From Streptomyces fuscichromogenes (GTDB taxonomy: Bacteria; Actinomycetota; Actinomycetes; Streptomycetales; Streptomycetaceae): DNA of 64,000 bases. Where the stretch lies: contig NZ_BMML01000025.1 in assembly GCF_014645815.1 (NCBI RefSeq), positions 1 to 64,000 on the forward strand. Reading direction: 5' to 3'. The position numbers and the translations under genes are program-made. Positions 9,558-16,669 of the stretch are shown here, in pieces. The notes under the pieces were generated by a model. The model searched no databases, was not told where the DNA came from, and saw nothing but the letters and a program-made list of their open reading frames with translations. The stretch's first letter is position 1. Every line of letters begins with the position of its first letter.

Positions 9558-9569
9558 TAGGACGTCCTA
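9558..9569. promoter_or_regulatory. 12-bp perfect palindrome upstream of icmF
   Basis: TAGGACGTCCTA is a perfect inverted repeat about 46 nt upstream of the icmF ATG. On the minus strand it abuts TACTAT, a plausible -10 hexamer, so a bound repressor would block RNA polymerase. It is a candidate operator for an unknown dimeric regulator and could also influence the divergent amidase operon. Confidence 0.45.
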
Positions 9570-9957
9570 GTAATTTGTCGCCGCGTGATGAGGCCCACAC
9601 ACGGTCTTCGGGCCGGGCGATGTGGAGGGGCGACCCGCGGCGAGGCTGGCACAGACGGTCAAGGCGGCTGTCCCTGTGTGACAAGCGCGCCGCCGGGGCG
9701 ACTCGTACGGTCATGGTTACCCGCCGGACCCGCAGGGGAACGGTCCGGGATTTCACCGACGCGCACGGGAGGCCGAGATGCCCCGCCACCCCGAGTGAAG
9801 CACATCCGAACCGCTCTTCCCGCTGCGTTCGGCCTTGCCCCGAGGGCGTCACGGAGATTCGGCTCGCGCGTTTCGGAGCGCGGTCGTCACGGCTGCAGGC
9901 GTGCTGACTCGGTGTCTCCGCACGCGTCAATGAGTCCTGACATATCGGAGGATCGGC
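9570..9957. other. Divergent intergenic region between icmF and the aldoxime/nitrile operon
   Basis: Nearly 390 bases with no gene that can be supported; open frames here are shadows of high GC. The promoter of the amidase-led operon should lie here, but no clear -35/-10 pair was found. The last 20 bases hold a good ribosome site (ATCGGAGGAT) for the amidase ATG at 9958. Confidence 0.5.
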
Positions 9958-11490
9958 ATGGAGCTTCCCTCGCGGAGGGCCGTCGAGGACCTGGCGGACG
10001 AGTTGCGGCTCGGTGTTCCCGCGGAGCACCTGGACGTGTACCACGCGGTGGCATCGGGCCTGCTCGGCTCCTGGGCGGTGGTCGACGAGCTGTATGACCG
10101 CCATGTGGCGCCGACAGCGCCGGTGCGCAAGTGGTCCGAGCCGGTCGGCAACCCGCTCGGCGCGTGGTACGTGACCACCGAGTTGCGCGAACGCGCCGAC
10201 GGCCCGCTGTCGGGTCGCCGTATCGCCGTCAAGGACAACGTGGCGGTCGCGGGCGTGCCCATGATGAACGGATCGGAGACCGTGCGCGGCTTCGTTCCCG
10301 GCGTGGACGCGACCGTCGTGACCCGCCTGCTCCAGGCAGGAGCGACCATCGCCGGCAAGGCGGTGTGTGAAGACCTCTGTTTCTCCGGGGCCTCGCACAC
10401 CTCCAGGACCGGTCCGGTCCGCAACCCCTGGGACCGGGACCGTACGAGCGGCGGCTCGTCCAGCGGCAGCGCCGCTCTGGTCGCCTCCGGTGAGGTCGAT
10501 CTCGCGCTCGGCGGTGACCAGGGCGGGTCGATCCGCATCCCGGCCGCGTTCTGCGGTGTCGTCGGCTTCAAGCCCACCTTCGGCCTGGTGCCGTACACCG
10601 GGGCCTTCCCCATCGAGCAGTCGCTGGACCACCTGGGCCCGATCGCGCCGACCGTCGCCGATGCCGCCGCGATGCTGACGGTGATCGCGGGTGCGGACGG
10701 CAAGGACCCCCGCCAGCCCACCGGTGTCGCCGGCACGGACTATCTCGCCGGGCTGGAGAACCTCGGGCGGGGCCTGCGCATCGGTGTCGTCACCGAGGGG
10801 TTCGACCAGGCCGACTCCGACCCGGGCGTCAACGCGGTCGTCAGGCGGGCCGTCGAGAAGCTGACGGCGGCGGGGCACGTCGCCGAAGAGGTGTCGATCC
10901 CGTGGCACAAGCACGGCGCCGCGCTCTGGGATGTCATCTCCGTCGAGGGCGCGACCTGGCAGATGGTCCAGGGCAACGCCTACGGCATGAACTGGAAGGG
11001 CTCCTACGACCCGGCGCAGATCGCGTTCTTCGGCGAGCGGTGGCGCCGCGATCCCTCGGCGTTCTCCGAGACGGTCAAGCTGGTCGCCCTGGGCGGCACC
11101 TACGCACTGCGCAACGGCTACGGCGCCGGCTATGCCAAGGCGCGGAACCTGGAAGGCGTCCTGACCGCCGCCTACGACAGCGCGCTCGACACCTACGACG
11201 TCCTGGTCATGCCGACGCTGCCCATCACCGCGAGCCTCATCCCGCCGGCGGACGCCCCGGTCGAGGAAGTCCTCGGACGGGCCCTGGAGATGCTCTCCAA
11301 CACCGCGCCGCTGGACGTGACCGGTCACCCCGCGTGCACCGTCCCGGCCGGCCTGGCCGACGGCCTGCCCGTCGGTCTGATGGTCATCGGCAAGCGGTTC
11401 GACGACGCCGGCGTCCTGCGGGCGGCCCACAGCTTCGAGCAGACGCTCGGAACCCTCACCGCCCCCGACAAGAAGGAGTTCACCGCATGA
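9958..11490 (+). CDS. Amidase-signature amidase
   Basis: Predicted to hydrolyse the amide made by the neighbouring nitrile hydratase to a carboxylic acid plus ammonia. The 510-residue protein carries the amidase-signature Ser-cisSer-Lys triad: Lys92 in RIAVKDNVAV, Ser167 in TSGGSSSGS and Ser191 in GGDQGGSIRIPAAFCG. The spacings (75 and 24) equal those reported for the Rhodococcus nitrile-cluster amidase (Lys96/Ser171/Ser195). The first 85 residues form the alpha-helical extension typical of that subgroup. ATG 9958 follows a strong ATCGGAGGAT. The stop overlaps the next start (ATGA), so it is translationally coupled to nitrile hydratase beta and leads the operon. Chain-length preference and enantioselectivity cannot be read from the sequence. 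Confidence 0.92.
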   Translation: MELPSRRAVEDLADELRLGVPAEHLDVYHAVASGLLGSWAVVDELYDRHVAPTAPVRKWSEPVGNPLGAWYVTTELRERADGPLSGRRIAVKDNVAVAGVPMMNGSETVRGFVPGVDATVVTRLLQAGATIAGKAVCEDLCFSGASHTSRTGPVRNPWDRDRTSGGSSSGSAALVASGEVDLALGGDQGGSIRIPAAFCGVVGFKPTFGLVPYTGAFPIEQSLDHLGPIAPTVADAAAMLTVIAGADGKDPRQPTGVAGTDYLAGLENLGRGLRIGVVTEGFDQADSDPGVNAVVRRAVEKLTAAGHVAEEVSIPWHKHGAALWDVISVEGATWQMVQGNAYGMNWKGSYDPAQIAFFGERWRRDPSAFSETVKLVALGGTYALRNGYGAGYAKARNLEGVLTAAYDSALDTYDVLVMPTLPITASLIPPADAPVEEVLGRALEMLSNTAPLDVTGHPACTVPAGLADGLPVGLMVIGKRFDDAGVLRAAHSFEQTLGTLTAPDKKEFTA

Positions 11491-12206
11491 ACGGAGTGTT
11501 CGACCTCGCCGGCACCGACGGCGTCGGACCGGTCGTCGTCCCCGACGCGGAGCCGGTCTTCCGCGCCGAGTGGGAGAAGGCCGTCTTCCCGATGTTCGCC
11601 ATGTGCTTCCGCGCGGGCTTCTTCGGCGTCGACCAGTTCCGGCACGGCATCGAGCTGATCGATCCGGCCGTCTACCTGAAGTCGCCGTACTACGAGCACT
11701 GGGTCCACACCGTCGAACACTTCGGTGACAAGCTCGGCAGGCTCGACATGGCCGAACTCGACCGCCGCACCGAGCACTACCTCGCGAACCCCGATGCCCC
11801 GCTTCCGGAGCACGCCGACGACCCGGCGCTGCTCGCCTTCGTCGAGGCCGTGGTTCCGGCCGGCGCCCCGGCCAGGCGGCCCTCGGACAAGGCGGCCCGC
11901 TTCAAGGTCGGCGACATCGTCCGGGTCGACCGCTCGGCTCCCAAGGGCCACACCCGCCGTGCCCGGTACATCCGTGGCGCGATCGGCGAGGTGGTGCTCC
12001 ACCACGGTCCGATGATCTATCCCGACACCGCCGGGAACGGCCTCGGCGAGAACCCGGAGCACGTCTACACGCTCCGGTTCACCAACGAGGAACTGTGGGG
12101 CGCCGAGCACGCCGAGCCGGGCGGCTCCGTCTGCTTCGACGTCTGGGACCCCTACATCGAACTCGTCACCCCCGTGTCCGCCCACACCGAAGGAGCAGCC
12201 GCGTGA
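11487..12206 (+). CDS. nthB: Nitrile hydratase beta subunit
   Basis: A 239-residue protein that pairs with the alpha subunit in the alpha/beta nitrile hydratase, converting R-CN to R-CONH2. The N-terminus (FDLAGTDGVGPV, then EPVFRAEWEKAVFPM) and the YYEHWVHTVE segment are characteristic. The C-terminal half is the SH3-like barrel (FKVGDIVRVDRSAPKGHTRR, ARYIRGAIGEVVLHHG, LWGAEHAEP). The Arg residues in the RRARYIRGAIG stretch correspond to those that hydrogen-bond the oxidised active-site cysteines in the family. Beta preceding alpha is the gene order of cobalt-type enzymes such as those of Rhodococcus rhodochrous J1. It overlaps the amidase by 4 nt (ATGA) and the alpha gene by 4 nt (GTGA). 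Confidence 0.95.
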   Translation: MNGVFDLAGTDGVGPVVVPDAEPVFRAEWEKAVFPMFAMCFRAGFFGVDQFRHGIELIDPAVYLKSPYYEHWVHTVEHFGDKLGRLDMAELDRRTEHYLANPDAPLPEHADDPALLAFVEAVVPAGAPARRPSDKAARFKVGDIVRVDRSAPKGHTRRARYIRGAIGEVVLHHGPMIYPDTAGNGLGENPEHVYTLRFTNEELWGAEHAEPGGSVCFDVWDPYIELVTPVSAHTEGAAA

Positions 12207-12805
12207 GCGCGAGGATCCGGACCCAGGAGCAGATCGCCGCTCGGGTCAAGGCACTTGAGTCCATGCTGATCGAGCAGGGCATCATGACCACCCAGGCCAT
12301 CGACAGGATGGTCGAGATCTACGAGCACGAGGTCGGCCCGCAGCTGGGCGCCAAGGTCGTCGCCAAGGCCTGGAGCGATCCGCGGTTCAAGGCCCGTCTC
12401 GTCGAGGACGCCTCCGAGGCCTGCAAGGAACTCGGCATCAGCGGCCTCCAGGGTGAGGACATGGTCGTCGTGCAGAACACCGACACCGTCCACAACATCA
12501 TCGTCTGTACGCTCTGCTCCTGCTACCCGTGGCCGGTGCTCGGCCTTCCGCCCAACTGGTACAAGGACCCGCAGTACCGCGCCGCCATCACCCGCGAACC
12601 GCGCAAGGTGCTCCACGACTCGTTCGACTTCACGGTGCCCGAGGACGTCGAGGTGCGTGTCTGGGACTCCAGCAGCGAGATGCGCTACTGGGTGCTGCCG
12701 CAGCGTCCCGGCGGCACGGAGGGCTGGACCGAGGAGCGGCTCGCCGAACTCGTCACCCGTGACTCCATGATCGGTGTCGGTCCCGTCGCCGCGGTCGCCT
12801 CATGA
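12203..12805 (+). CDS. nthA: Nitrile hydratase alpha subunit, cobalt type
   Basis: The 200-residue catalytic subunit carries the metal claw VCTLCSC with Cys102, Cys105, Ser106 and Cys107, followed by YPWPVLGLPPNWYKDPQYR. Thr in the third position of the motif (CTLCSC) marks cobalt enzymes; iron enzymes have CSLCSC. In the family Cys105 and Cys107 equivalents are oxidised to sulfinic and sulfenic acid. GTG 12203 overlaps the beta stop (GTGA), which fixes the start; the N-terminus RTQEQIAARVKALESMLIEQ is the expected first helix. The accessory gene downstream overlaps by ATGA. A cobalt/nickel permease gene at the end of the operon supports the metal assignment. Confidence 0.96.
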   Translation: MSARIRTQEQIAARVKALESMLIEQGIMTTQAIDRMVEIYEHEVGPQLGAKVVAKAWSDPRFKARLVEDASEACKELGISGLQGEDMVVVQNTDTVHNIIVCTLCSCYPWPVLGLPPNWYKDPQYRAAITREPRKVLHDSFDFTVPEDVEVRVWDSSSEMRYWVLPQRPGGTEGWTEERLAELVTRDSMIGVGPVAAVAS

Positions 12806-13260
12806 ACGGCGCGGACACCCTCCCGGCCCCGTACACCTCCCCGGAGGCGCTCGGTGCGTCCCGGCGCCGGATCGAGGAGCTCGTCTGCGGCCTGCCGGGC
12901 GCCGACCCGAGCCGGACGGGCTTCGAGTTCCCGTGGGAGATCCGGGCCTTCGCGATGGCGGTCGCGGCGCACAAGGCGCTCCAGTTCGACTGGTCGCAGT
13001 TCCAGGACGCCCTCATCGCCTCCATCCAGGACTGGGAGAACGGCAACACCGGGACCGGCGGCGTCCCGTGGTCGTACTACGAGCACTGGGTCGCCGCGCT
13101 CGAGACCGTGCTGGCCGCCCACTGCCTCCTGGCGACGAGCGCCCTCGACGAGAAGACCCGACGGGTCCTCGCCGAGCCGCCGAACCGCAACCACCACGAG
13201 GCCCACACCGAGCCCATCGCGATCGATCCGGCACGTGGCCGGCACAGGCGCCGCCCGTGA
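12802..13260 (+). CDS. Nitrile hydratase activator / beta-like accessory protein
   Basis: The 152-residue product resembles the N-terminal helical half of nitrile hydratase beta (FEFPWEIRAFAMAVAAHK, DWSQFQDALIASIQDWENG, YYEHWVAALETVLAAHCLL). This is the signature of the NhlE/NhhG/P14K group. In Rhodococcus J1 these proteins form a complex with a metal-loaded alpha subunit and deliver it by self-subunit swapping, inserting cobalt and aiding cysteine oxidation. The gene starts inside the alpha stop (ATGA) and ends inside the ferredoxin-like start (GTGA). The last 20 residues are basic and rich in His and Arg, which could bind metal, but that is a guess. Confidence 0.88.
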   Translation: MNGADTLPAPYTSPEALGASRRRIEELVCGLPGADPSRTGFEFPWEIRAFAMAVAAHKALQFDWSQFQDALIASIQDWENGNTGTGGVPWSYYEHWVAALETVLAAHCLLATSALDEKTRRVLAEPPNRNHHEAHTEPIAIDPARGRHRRRP

Positions 13261-13664
13261 CCCCGTCAGCAGCCCCGACGACGCCAGGGCCGAGGCGCGT
13301 CACCCCACGGATCCGCATGTGCCGGGGCTGCTGTTGTGGCACCACCCGCAAACATCCCGACGTGGATCACGACGGCATCGCCGAGATCCTCACCCACCAC
13401 AGCGGCCCCGACACCGAACTGGTGCGTACCGAGTGCCTGTGGGCATGCGAACTCTCCAACGTCGTCGTCGTCAACCCGACCGCCGAGGCACGACACGCGG
13501 GAGCCAGGCCCGCCTGGATCACCCACGTGAACACCGTCGAGCGCGCCGAAGCCCTGGCCGGCTGGGTGCGTGCCGGCGGCCCCGGAATCGCCGAACCCCC
13601 GCCGGAACTCGGCCGGATCCGCACCGGGGCGGAGATCGCACGGACCAGCAACGCCGGTTGGTGA
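13257..13664 (+). CDS. (2Fe-2S) ferredoxin-like protein of thioredoxin-fold type
   Basis: A 135-residue protein with a Cys-rich start MCRGCCCGTTRKHPDVDHDG and a later ECLWACELSNVVVVNP segment. The pair of Cys clusters, the second spaced C-x3-C, matches thioredoxin-fold [2Fe-2S] ferredoxins (DUF1636-like). The GTG start overlaps the activator stop (GTGA), so it is an integral operon member. It lies directly before the aldoxime dehydratase gene. Two roles fit: electron donor keeping the dehydratase heme ferrous, its active state, or a factor in nitrile hydratase metal/sulfur maturation. Neither is established. The C-terminus WVRAGGPGIAEPPPELGRIR is probably disordered. Confidence 0.72.
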   Translation: MTPSAAPTTPGPRRVTPRIRMCRGCCCGTTRKHPDVDHDGIAEILTHHSGPDTELVRTECLWACELSNVVVVNPTAEARHAGARPAWITHVNTVERAEALAGWVRAGGPGIAEPPPELGRIRTGAEIARTSNAGW

Positions 13665-13699
13665 CGGCACCCTCACCCGACCTCGCAGAAGGAACCACT

Positions 13700-14761
13700 A
13701 TGGAATCCGCAATCGACACGCACCTCCAGTGCCCGCGCACGTTGTCGCGGCGTGTCTCCGACGGCTACGCCCCGCCGTTCCCCATGTTCGTCGCCCGCGG
13801 TGACAAGGCGCTGCAGCAGGTGGTGATGGCCTACCTCGGAGTCCAGTACGCCGACGAGGGCAGGCGTCCGCAGGCGCTGGCCGCGCTGCGGCACATGGTC
13901 GACAGTTTCGGCCTCGCCGACGGTCCGGTGCGCCACGACCTGACGTACCACGTGGACAACCAGGACCACCACAACCTGATGGTCGTCGCCTACTGGGCGG
14001 ACCCGGCCGCGTACTGCCGCTGGCTGCGCCTGGACGAGGTGAGGGGCTGGTGGGCCTCGGACGAGCGGCTGGCCGAGGGCCTGGGCTACTTCCGGGAGAC
14101 CGTGGCTCCGCGGGTGGAGCAGTTCGAGACCCTGTACGCCTTCACCGAGGACTTTCCGGGTGTCGGCAGCCTGATGGGGGAGTGCAGCGGCGAGATCGAG
14201 GAGCACGGCTACTGGGGTTCGATGCGCGACCGCATCCCGCTCTCCCAGACCGACTGGCTGGAGGCCGGCACGGAACTCACCGTCGTCTCCGGCAACCCGG
14301 CCGCGGGCGGCCGCGTGGTCGTCCGCGGCCACGACAACATCGCCCTCATCAGGTCCGGCCAGGACTGGATGGCGGCGGGGGAGGACGAGCGCGCCCTCTA
14401 CCTGGACGAGATCCTGCCCAGTCTTGAGGACGGCATGGACTTCCTGCGCGACCACGGCGAGACGCTCGGCTGCTACAGCAACCGATTCGTGCGCAGCATC
14501 GACATCGACGGCCACGAACTCGACGAGAGCTACAACATCGGCCACTGGCGGTCGCTGGACCTGCTGGAGCGGTGGGCCGAATCGCACCCGACACACCTGC
14601 GCATCTTCGTCACCTTCTTCCGTGTGGTGACCGGCCTGGAGAAGCTGCGGCTGTACCACGAGGTCTCGGTCTCCGACGGCAAGGACCAGATGTTCGAGTA
14701 CATCAACTGCCACCCGCGCACCGGAATGATGCGCGACGCCGTGGTCCCGGCCGCCGTCTGA
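13700..14761 (+). CDS. oxd: Aldoxime dehydratase (heme enzyme)
   Basis: Dehydrates R-CH=N-OH to a nitrile on a ferrous b-type heme. The 353-residue length fits the family (about 352). The key residues of the structurally known Rhodococcus OxdRE occur at identical numbers: Arg178 in RDRIP, Ser219 in LIRSG, His299 (heme ligand) in ESHPTHL and His320 (acid-base catalyst) in LYHEVSV. The core around 270-300 (NIGHWRSLDLLERWAESHPT) is diagnostic. ATG 13700 follows AGAAGGAA. A 35-nt gap separates it from the ferredoxin-like gene and about 100 nt from the acyl-CoA synthetase. It supplies substrate for the nitrile hydratase upstream. Aliphatic versus aromatic preference cannot be decided by reading. 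Confidence 0.95.
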   Translation: MESAIDTHLQCPRTLSRRVSDGYAPPFPMFVARGDKALQQVVMAYLGVQYADEGRRPQALAALRHMVDSFGLADGPVRHDLTYHVDNQDHHNLMVVAYWADPAAYCRWLRLDEVRGWWASDERLAEGLGYFRETVAPRVEQFETLYAFTEDFPGVGSLMGECSGEIEEHGYWGSMRDRIPLSQTDWLEAGTELTVVSGNPAAGGRVVVRGHDNIALIRSGQDWMAAGEDERALYLDEILPSLEDGMDFLRDHGETLGCYSNRFVRSIDIDGHELDESYNIGHWRSLDLLERWAESHPTHLRIFVTFFRVVTGLEKLRLYHEVSVSDGKDQMFEYINCHPRTGMMRDAVVPAAV

Positions 14762-14781
14762 GTGAGCGCACGAACCCCGTC

Positions 14782-14805
14782 GCCGGGCCGAGCGCCAGGC
14801 CCGGC
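14782..14805 (+). other. Intra-operon hairpin between oxd and the acyl-CoA synthetase gene
   Basis: GCCGGGCC (14782-14789) pairs with GGCCCGGC (14798-14805) across an 8-nt loop, followed by more GC-rich repeats and no T-run. It may attenuate or stabilise the transcript between the dehydratase and the synthetase. In DNA this GC-rich a chance hairpin is possible. Confidence 0.3.
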
Positions 14806-14863
14806 CCGGCCCGGCACCGCAACACCCCTGTCCGAGTTCCCGCCGGAGATGGAAGCCTCAACG

Positions 14864-16582
14864 ATGAGCACGACGACCACCGCGCTCCGCGCAGCCCGCG
14901 ACCGGCTGCAGAGACTGCGCGCCGCGTACGAGGACGCACTCTCCTCGTTCTCCTGGCCCGATGTCGGCCCGACGTTCAACTTCGCCCATGACTGGTTCGA
15001 CACCTACGCGCGCGGCAACGACCGGCCCGCACTGGTGATCGTCGAGGAGGACGGCACCCGCGCCTCGTACTCCTTCGACGACCTGGCCCGGCGCTCCGAC
15101 AGGGCCGCGGCCCACCTCGCCGCCCGGGGCATCGGCCGCGGCGACAGTGTCGTCGTCATGCTCGGCAACCAGGTCGAACTGTGGGAGAGCATGCTCGGCC
15201 TCATCCGGCTCGGCGCGGTCATCATGCCGACGACCACCGCCGTGGGGCCCGCGGAGCTGATCGATCGCCTCGACCGCGGCGCCGCCCGTGCCGTCGTCTG
15301 CAACCCCGCCGACGCGTCGAAGTTCGACGAAGTCCCGGGAAATCACCTCAGGTTCGCGGTCGGGCAGGCGGACGTGCCGGACGGATGGCTCCGCTACGCC
15401 GACGCGCACGACCTCGCCGACGACACCGCCAGGGCGGCCGTGCCCCACCCGGGCAACGCGAGCACCGACCGCCTGCTGCTCTATTTCACCTCCGGCACCA
15501 CCAGCCGGCCCAAACTGGTCGAGCACACCCACCTGTCGTACCCGGTCGGCCACCTGTCGACGATGTACTGGCTGGGTCTCCAGCAGGGTGACGTCCACCT
15601 GAACATATCGAGTCCGGGCTGGGCCAAGCACGCGTGGTCGAACTTCTTCGCGCCGTGGCTGGCCGAGGCCACGGTCTTCGTCCACAACTACGCGCGCTTC
15701 GACGCTCAGGCCGTCCTCGAACAGATCCGGACCGAGGCGGTGACGACCTTCTGCGCGCCGCCCACCGTCTGGCGGATGCTGATCAACGCGGATCTGAGCG
15801 GCGGACCGGGCAGCCTGCGGGAGGCGATCGCCGCGGGTGAGCCGCTCAACCCGGAGGTCATCAGCCAGGTCCAGCGACACTGGGGACTCACCATCCGCGA
15901 CGGCTTCGGGCAGACCGAGATGACCGCCGCGGTGGCCAACACCCCCGGCCAGCCCGTGAAGCCGGGTTCCATGGGCCGCCCGCTGCCGGGCGTCCCCGTG
16001 GTGCTCGCCGACTCGATGGGCGACCAGGTCGAGGGCGTCGGGGAGGGCGAGCTCTGCCTCGACCTCGCACGGTCCCCGTTCACCCTGATGACCGGTTACC
16101 AGGGCGATCCCGAGCGCAACGCCGCGGCGATGGAAGGCGGCCTCTACCACACGGGTGACGTCGCCTCCCGTGACGCGGACGGCTACATCACGTACGTCGG
16201 CCGTACCGACGACGTCTTCAAGGCGTCGGACTACAAGGTCAGCCCGTTCGAGCTGGAGTCGGTACTCATCGAGCACCCGGCCGTGGCGGAGGCCGCGGTC
16301 GTTCCGGCTCCGGACGCGGTCCGCCTGGCCGTGCCGAAGGCGTACATCGCCCTGGTGGAGGGGCACGAGCCCGACGCGGAGACCGCGCGGTCGATCCTCC
16401 GGTACGCCCGCGACCACCTCGCGCCCTTCCTGCGCGTACGGCGGATCGAGTTCTACGACCTGCCGAAGACCGTCTCCGGGAAGATCCGCCGGGTCGAACT
16501 GCGCCGGCGCGAGAACGAGGCCGACGGAAACCGCCCCGCGGGCGAGTACCGCGACGACGACTTCCCCGAACTGAAGCGCTGA
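14864..16582 (+). CDS. AMP-forming acyl-CoA synthetase
   Basis: Activates the carboxylate released by the amidase to an acyl-CoA using ATP. The 572-residue protein has the ANL motifs in order: P-loop-like LYFTSGTTSRPKLVEHTH, GWAKHAWSNFFAPW, DGFGQTEM, YHTGDVASRDADGYITYVGR with hinge FKASDYKVSPFE, and the catalytic lysine in KTVSGKIRR. It is closest in look to acetyl/butyryl-CoA and medium-chain synthetases. Pseudomonas chlororaphis B23 also has an acyl-CoA synthetase gene at the end of its aldoxime/nitrile cluster. ATG 14864 was preferred over 14762 because the upstream 34 codons are Pro/Arg/Gly filler and a GGAAG precedes the ATG; the longer start cannot be excluded. Confidence 0.9.
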   Translation: MSTTTTALRAARDRLQRLRAAYEDALSSFSWPDVGPTFNFAHDWFDTYARGNDRPALVIVEEDGTRASYSFDDLARRSDRAAAHLAARGIGRGDSVVVMLGNQVELWESMLGLIRLGAVIMPTTTAVGPAELIDRLDRGAARAVVCNPADASKFDEVPGNHLRFAVGQADVPDGWLRYADAHDLADDTARAAVPHPGNASTDRLLLYFTSGTTSRPKLVEHTHLSYPVGHLSTMYWLGLQQGDVHLNISSPGWAKHAWSNFFAPWLAEATVFVHNYARFDAQAVLEQIRTEAVTTFCAPPTVWRMLINADLSGGPGSLREAIAAGEPLNPEVISQVQRHWGLTIRDGFGQTEMTAAVANTPGQPVKPGSMGRPLPGVPVVLADSMGDQVEGVGEGELCLDLARSPFTLMTGYQGDPERNAAAMEGGLYHTGDVASRDADGYITYVGRTDDVFKASDYKVSPFELESVLIEHPAVAEAAVVPAPDAVRLAVPKAYIALVEGHEPDAETARSILRYARDHLAPFLRVRRIEFYDLPKTVSGKIRRVELRRRENEADGNRPAGEYRDDDFPELKR

Positions 16583-16669
16583 CGGTCGGATGCCCGTCGG
16601 ATCTCAAGCCGTTCGTTGCAGAACGCCCGTCAACTCGTCCTGTCAGACGCATTTCAAGGAGTGAAGACG

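Noticed and set aside
9547..11430. 627-codon minus frame opposite the amidase
   Set aside because: Antisense of the amidase gene; lacks any recognisable domain.
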